From the NCBI GenBank assembly GCA_024685545.1, contig JAIKVR010000023.1, positions 1 to 59,176 of the forward strand: DNA of 59,176 nucleotides. The letters are read 5' to 3'. This document shows positions 57,390 to 59,176 of this stretch, one piece after another. The notes under the pieces were generated by a model that was not told the origin of the DNA, searched no databases, and was given only the letters and a program-made list of their open reading frames with translations. This DNA is from Eubacteriales bacterium (GTDB lineage: Bacteria > Bacillota > Clostridia > Eubacteriales > Anaerofustaceae). Positions within the stretch are counted from its first letter, which is position 1; the number at the start of each line of letters is the position of its first letter. The position numbers and the translations under genes were made by a program.

Positions 57390-58751
57390 CTACATTTCGT
57401 AGCCGCTGTCCTTGAGGGCGGAGGCGGCAGCCTCCACATCCTTCCTGAAAGAAGGATCTTTGTCCATGTCTTCCTTTATCTTGTTGACCGCATGGATCAC
57501 CGTTGAGTGGTTCCTACCGAAAAAGTCTCCTATTGACGGCAGTGAGAAATCTGTAAGCTCACGGGTAAGGTACATGGCTATCATTCGGGCGAGGGCCACG
57601 TTGGAAGTCCTTTTGGATGAGAGTATATCGGAATAGCTGACGGAATAGCGCCTGGCCACTGCATTGATGACCATTTCCGGGGTAACTCTGCGTTCGCGGG
57701 AAACGATGATGTCGCTGAAAGCTTCCTTCACTTCACTTAACTCAGGCTCAATTCCCCCGTTCATCTCGCTCATCGCCTTGACGCGGGAAAGGGCTCCCTC
57801 AAGCTCTCTTATATTGCTTCCGAGATTGGCGGCTATGTAGTCCACGATCTCGTCGGAGACAGTAAAGTCCACGTCCTTGGCCTTCTGGCGGAGTATCGCG
57901 CAGCGCGTCTCGTAATCCGGAACGCCGATATCGCAAATGAGGCCCTGCTCGAAACGGCTCTTGAGCCTGTCCGCGAGGAACGGGATCTCCTTCGGAGTCT
58001 TGTCCGAAGTGAGCACTATCTGTTTGCCTGCGTTGTACAGATCGTTGAAGGTGTGGAAAAATTCCTCCTGAGTCCCTTCCTTATTGGAAAGGAACTGAAT
58101 ATCGTCGATGAGCAGCATGTCCACAGTACGGTATTTGTTCCTGAAGGCTAGGTTGGTCTCATTGCGTATGGCTTCGATGAATTCGTTTGTGAATTTCTCG
58201 CTGGTGACGAAGACAACCCTGAGATGGGGATTCTCCTTCAGGGCATATTGTGCAATAGCCTGCATAAGGTGCGTCTTGCCGAGACCCACTCCGCCGTAGA
58301 TGAACAGGGGGTTGTACTTTTTCCCCGGTTCTTCGGCGACAGCTTCGCTGGCCGCCTTTGCCAGGCGGTTGTTCGAGCCCACCACGAAAGTGTCGAAAGT
58401 ATACTTTGGGTTGAAGCGCTGCTGGACGCGGGAATGGGGATCGCTGTAGACAGCGCCGTCATCTTCACCGACTCCAGCGGATTTGGGATCAAATTCGCTG
58501 TTGCTGACGATGTAGATGACATTGTAGTTCTTCCCGCTGCTGGCATAGCGGACGGCTTTGCGCACAAGAGTGTCGTAGGCGCTGCGCACCAGGTTGCGCT
58601 TGTATTCGGCGTCAAACTTGAGCACGATGGTCTCATCATCCATGTAATAAGGAATGACATCCTCGATGTATTCGCGATAGACCATCGGGGAAAGCTCTTC
58701 GGCCAGATATTCCCTGGCACCTTGCCAGGTCTCTGTAAGATTGTTGTTCAT
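57390..58751 (-). CDS. dnaA: Chromosomal replication initiator protein DnaA
   Basis: 453 residues. Domain I (residues about 1-85), linker, AAA+ domain III with Walker A GGVGLGKTHLMQAIA and Walker B LLIDDIQFLS, sensor RLKSRFEQG, and domain IV with the DNA-binding signature GRNHSTVIHAVNKI. It binds DnaA boxes and opens the origin. ATG 58751 chosen over an upstream extension that lacks homology. Its promoter carries a DnaA box. Confidence 0.97.
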   Translation of the reverse strand: MNNNLTETWQGAREYLAEELSPMVYREYIEDVIPYYMDDETIVLKFDAEYKRNLVRSAYDTLVRKAVRYASSGKNYNVIYIVSNSEFDPKSAGVGEDDGAVYSDPHSRVQQRFNPKYTFDTFVVGSNNRLAKAASEAVAEEPGKKYNPLFIYGGVGLGKTHLMQAIAQYALKENPHLRVVFVTSEKFTNEFIEAIRNETNLAFRNKYRTVDMLLIDDIQFLSNKEGTQEEFFHTFNDLYNAGKQIVLTSDKTPKEIPFLADRLKSRFEQGLICDIGVPDYETRCAILRQKAKDVDFTVSDEIVDYIAANLGSNIRELEGALSRVKAMSEMNGGIEPELSEVKEAFSDIIVSRERRVTPEMVINAVARRYSVSYSDILSSKRTSNVALARMIAMYLTRELTDFSLPSIGDFFGRNHSTVIHAVNKIKEDMDKDPSFRKDVEAAASALKDSGYEM

Positions 58752-58893
58752 AACTTTGCCCTTAAGTGTAGTAATCGTCAACAGTTTATCCTGCATGACG
58801 GCAAGCGGCAACTTCCGATAAAAAAACATATCCGCCGGAGTATATCAGGAATTTGTTTGACAGAGATGTTCATAAGTCAGCTAAACTGATAAT

Positions 58894-58922
58894 ATTTTAA
58901 CAGCTTAGAGCAAACTTATCAA
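58894..58922 (-). promoter_or_regulatory. dnaA promoter overlapped by a DnaA box
   Basis: Minus strand TTGATA (58922-58917), exact 17-base spacer, TAAAAT (58899-58894). The DnaA box TTATCAACA (plus strand 58916-58924) covers the -35 element. The rest of 58752-59107 has no gene. Confidence 0.65.
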
Positions 58923-59107
58923 CAGGCATATCGGGAATAGATGCTGCCGACAGGCTGTACGGTGCAAATATTATACCCGAAAAACGTCCGGAGTTGTCCC
59001 TTGATTTCATCTTTAACCAATGTCCGGAAGAGATGAGGCGCGGGCGCTGTGAAGGTGCCCTGCGGGCATGAAAGGAAATTCGGATTTCGCAGCAAAAACC
59101 TTTGCAT

Positions 59108-59138
59108 TTGGACCCGACTAAAGTAAAATGATTACAAT
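59108..59138 (+). promoter_or_regulatory. Possible promoter directed out of the window (rpmH side)
   Basis: TTGGAC (59108-59113), a long 19-base spacer and TACAAT (59133-59138) point away from dnaA, where rpmH usually lies. Gene itself is outside the window. Confidence 0.3.
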
Positions 59139-59176
59139 CTTTAAGTTTGACACAGAGAGGTCAGAAAGATTCATAG

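Overview
The window looks like about 59 kb of chromosome from an anaerobic Bacillota bacterium of the class Clostridia, at or very near the replication origin. The grounds are dnaA and dnaN with an AT-rich intergenic origin candidate at the right end, two ParB-type parS palindromes, RNase Y, HemZ, the ylxM-ffh-rpsP-khpA block, ptb-buk, an adenosylcobalamin riboswitch, a corrinoid protein and a diaminopropionate ammonia-lyase. Base composition is intermediate. An Anaerovoracaceae-like (Family XIII) host would fit, but that is a guess.

Left part (1-12 kb): a HAD-type lipoprotein and a decayed lipoprotein, a URO-D-family methyltransferase, a MATE exporter and a CoA-disulfide reductase/rhodanese fusion. 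Next comes an operon of ispD followed by three intact genes shaped like pyruvate dehydrogenase E1alpha, E1beta and E2, then a membrane-anchored protein. In all three PDH-like proteins the family's catalytic residues appear to be replaced, and the E2-like protein has no lipoyl domain although it keeps the subunit-binding domain. This is the most unusual locus in the window.

Middle (11-36 kb): a decayed TetR gene and an integrase remnant, then a lipoteichoic-acid synthase/lipid-kinase operon, an ECF transporter S component with a possible attenuator, a PPi-type phosphofructokinase, a B12 riboswitch controlling cobO-tetR, parS sites, rlmH-vanZ-hemZ, an M23/G5 envelope peptidase, tandem esterases, an iorA-iorB-ptb-buk amino-acid fermentation operon, tRNA-Leu, and the SRP/ribosomal block.

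Right part (36-59 kb): flavodoxin, an SDR pseudogene beside a tnpB-only IS605-type element with a probable omega-RNA end, a corrinoid protein behind a promoter with a palindrome in its spacer, divergent ridA/dpaL, tRNA-Ala, and an accessory RNase III with two dsRNA-binding domains preceded by a promoter-terminator leader. These are followed by rny, several hypothetical or envelope proteins, an AT-richer acetyltransferase/VOC/methyltransferase cluster, DegV, MarR with its own operator, a rubrerythrin, then dnaN-oriC-dnaA.

Connections: corrinoid chemistry links the B12-controlled adenosyltransferase, the corrinoid protein and the URO-D-type methyltransferase. Amino-acid fermentation links IorAB, Ptb-Buk, DpaL and RidA. 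LTA synthase releases diacylglycerol that the overlapping lipid kinase can recycle. All assignments come from reading the sequence and remembered family motifs; no database search was run.
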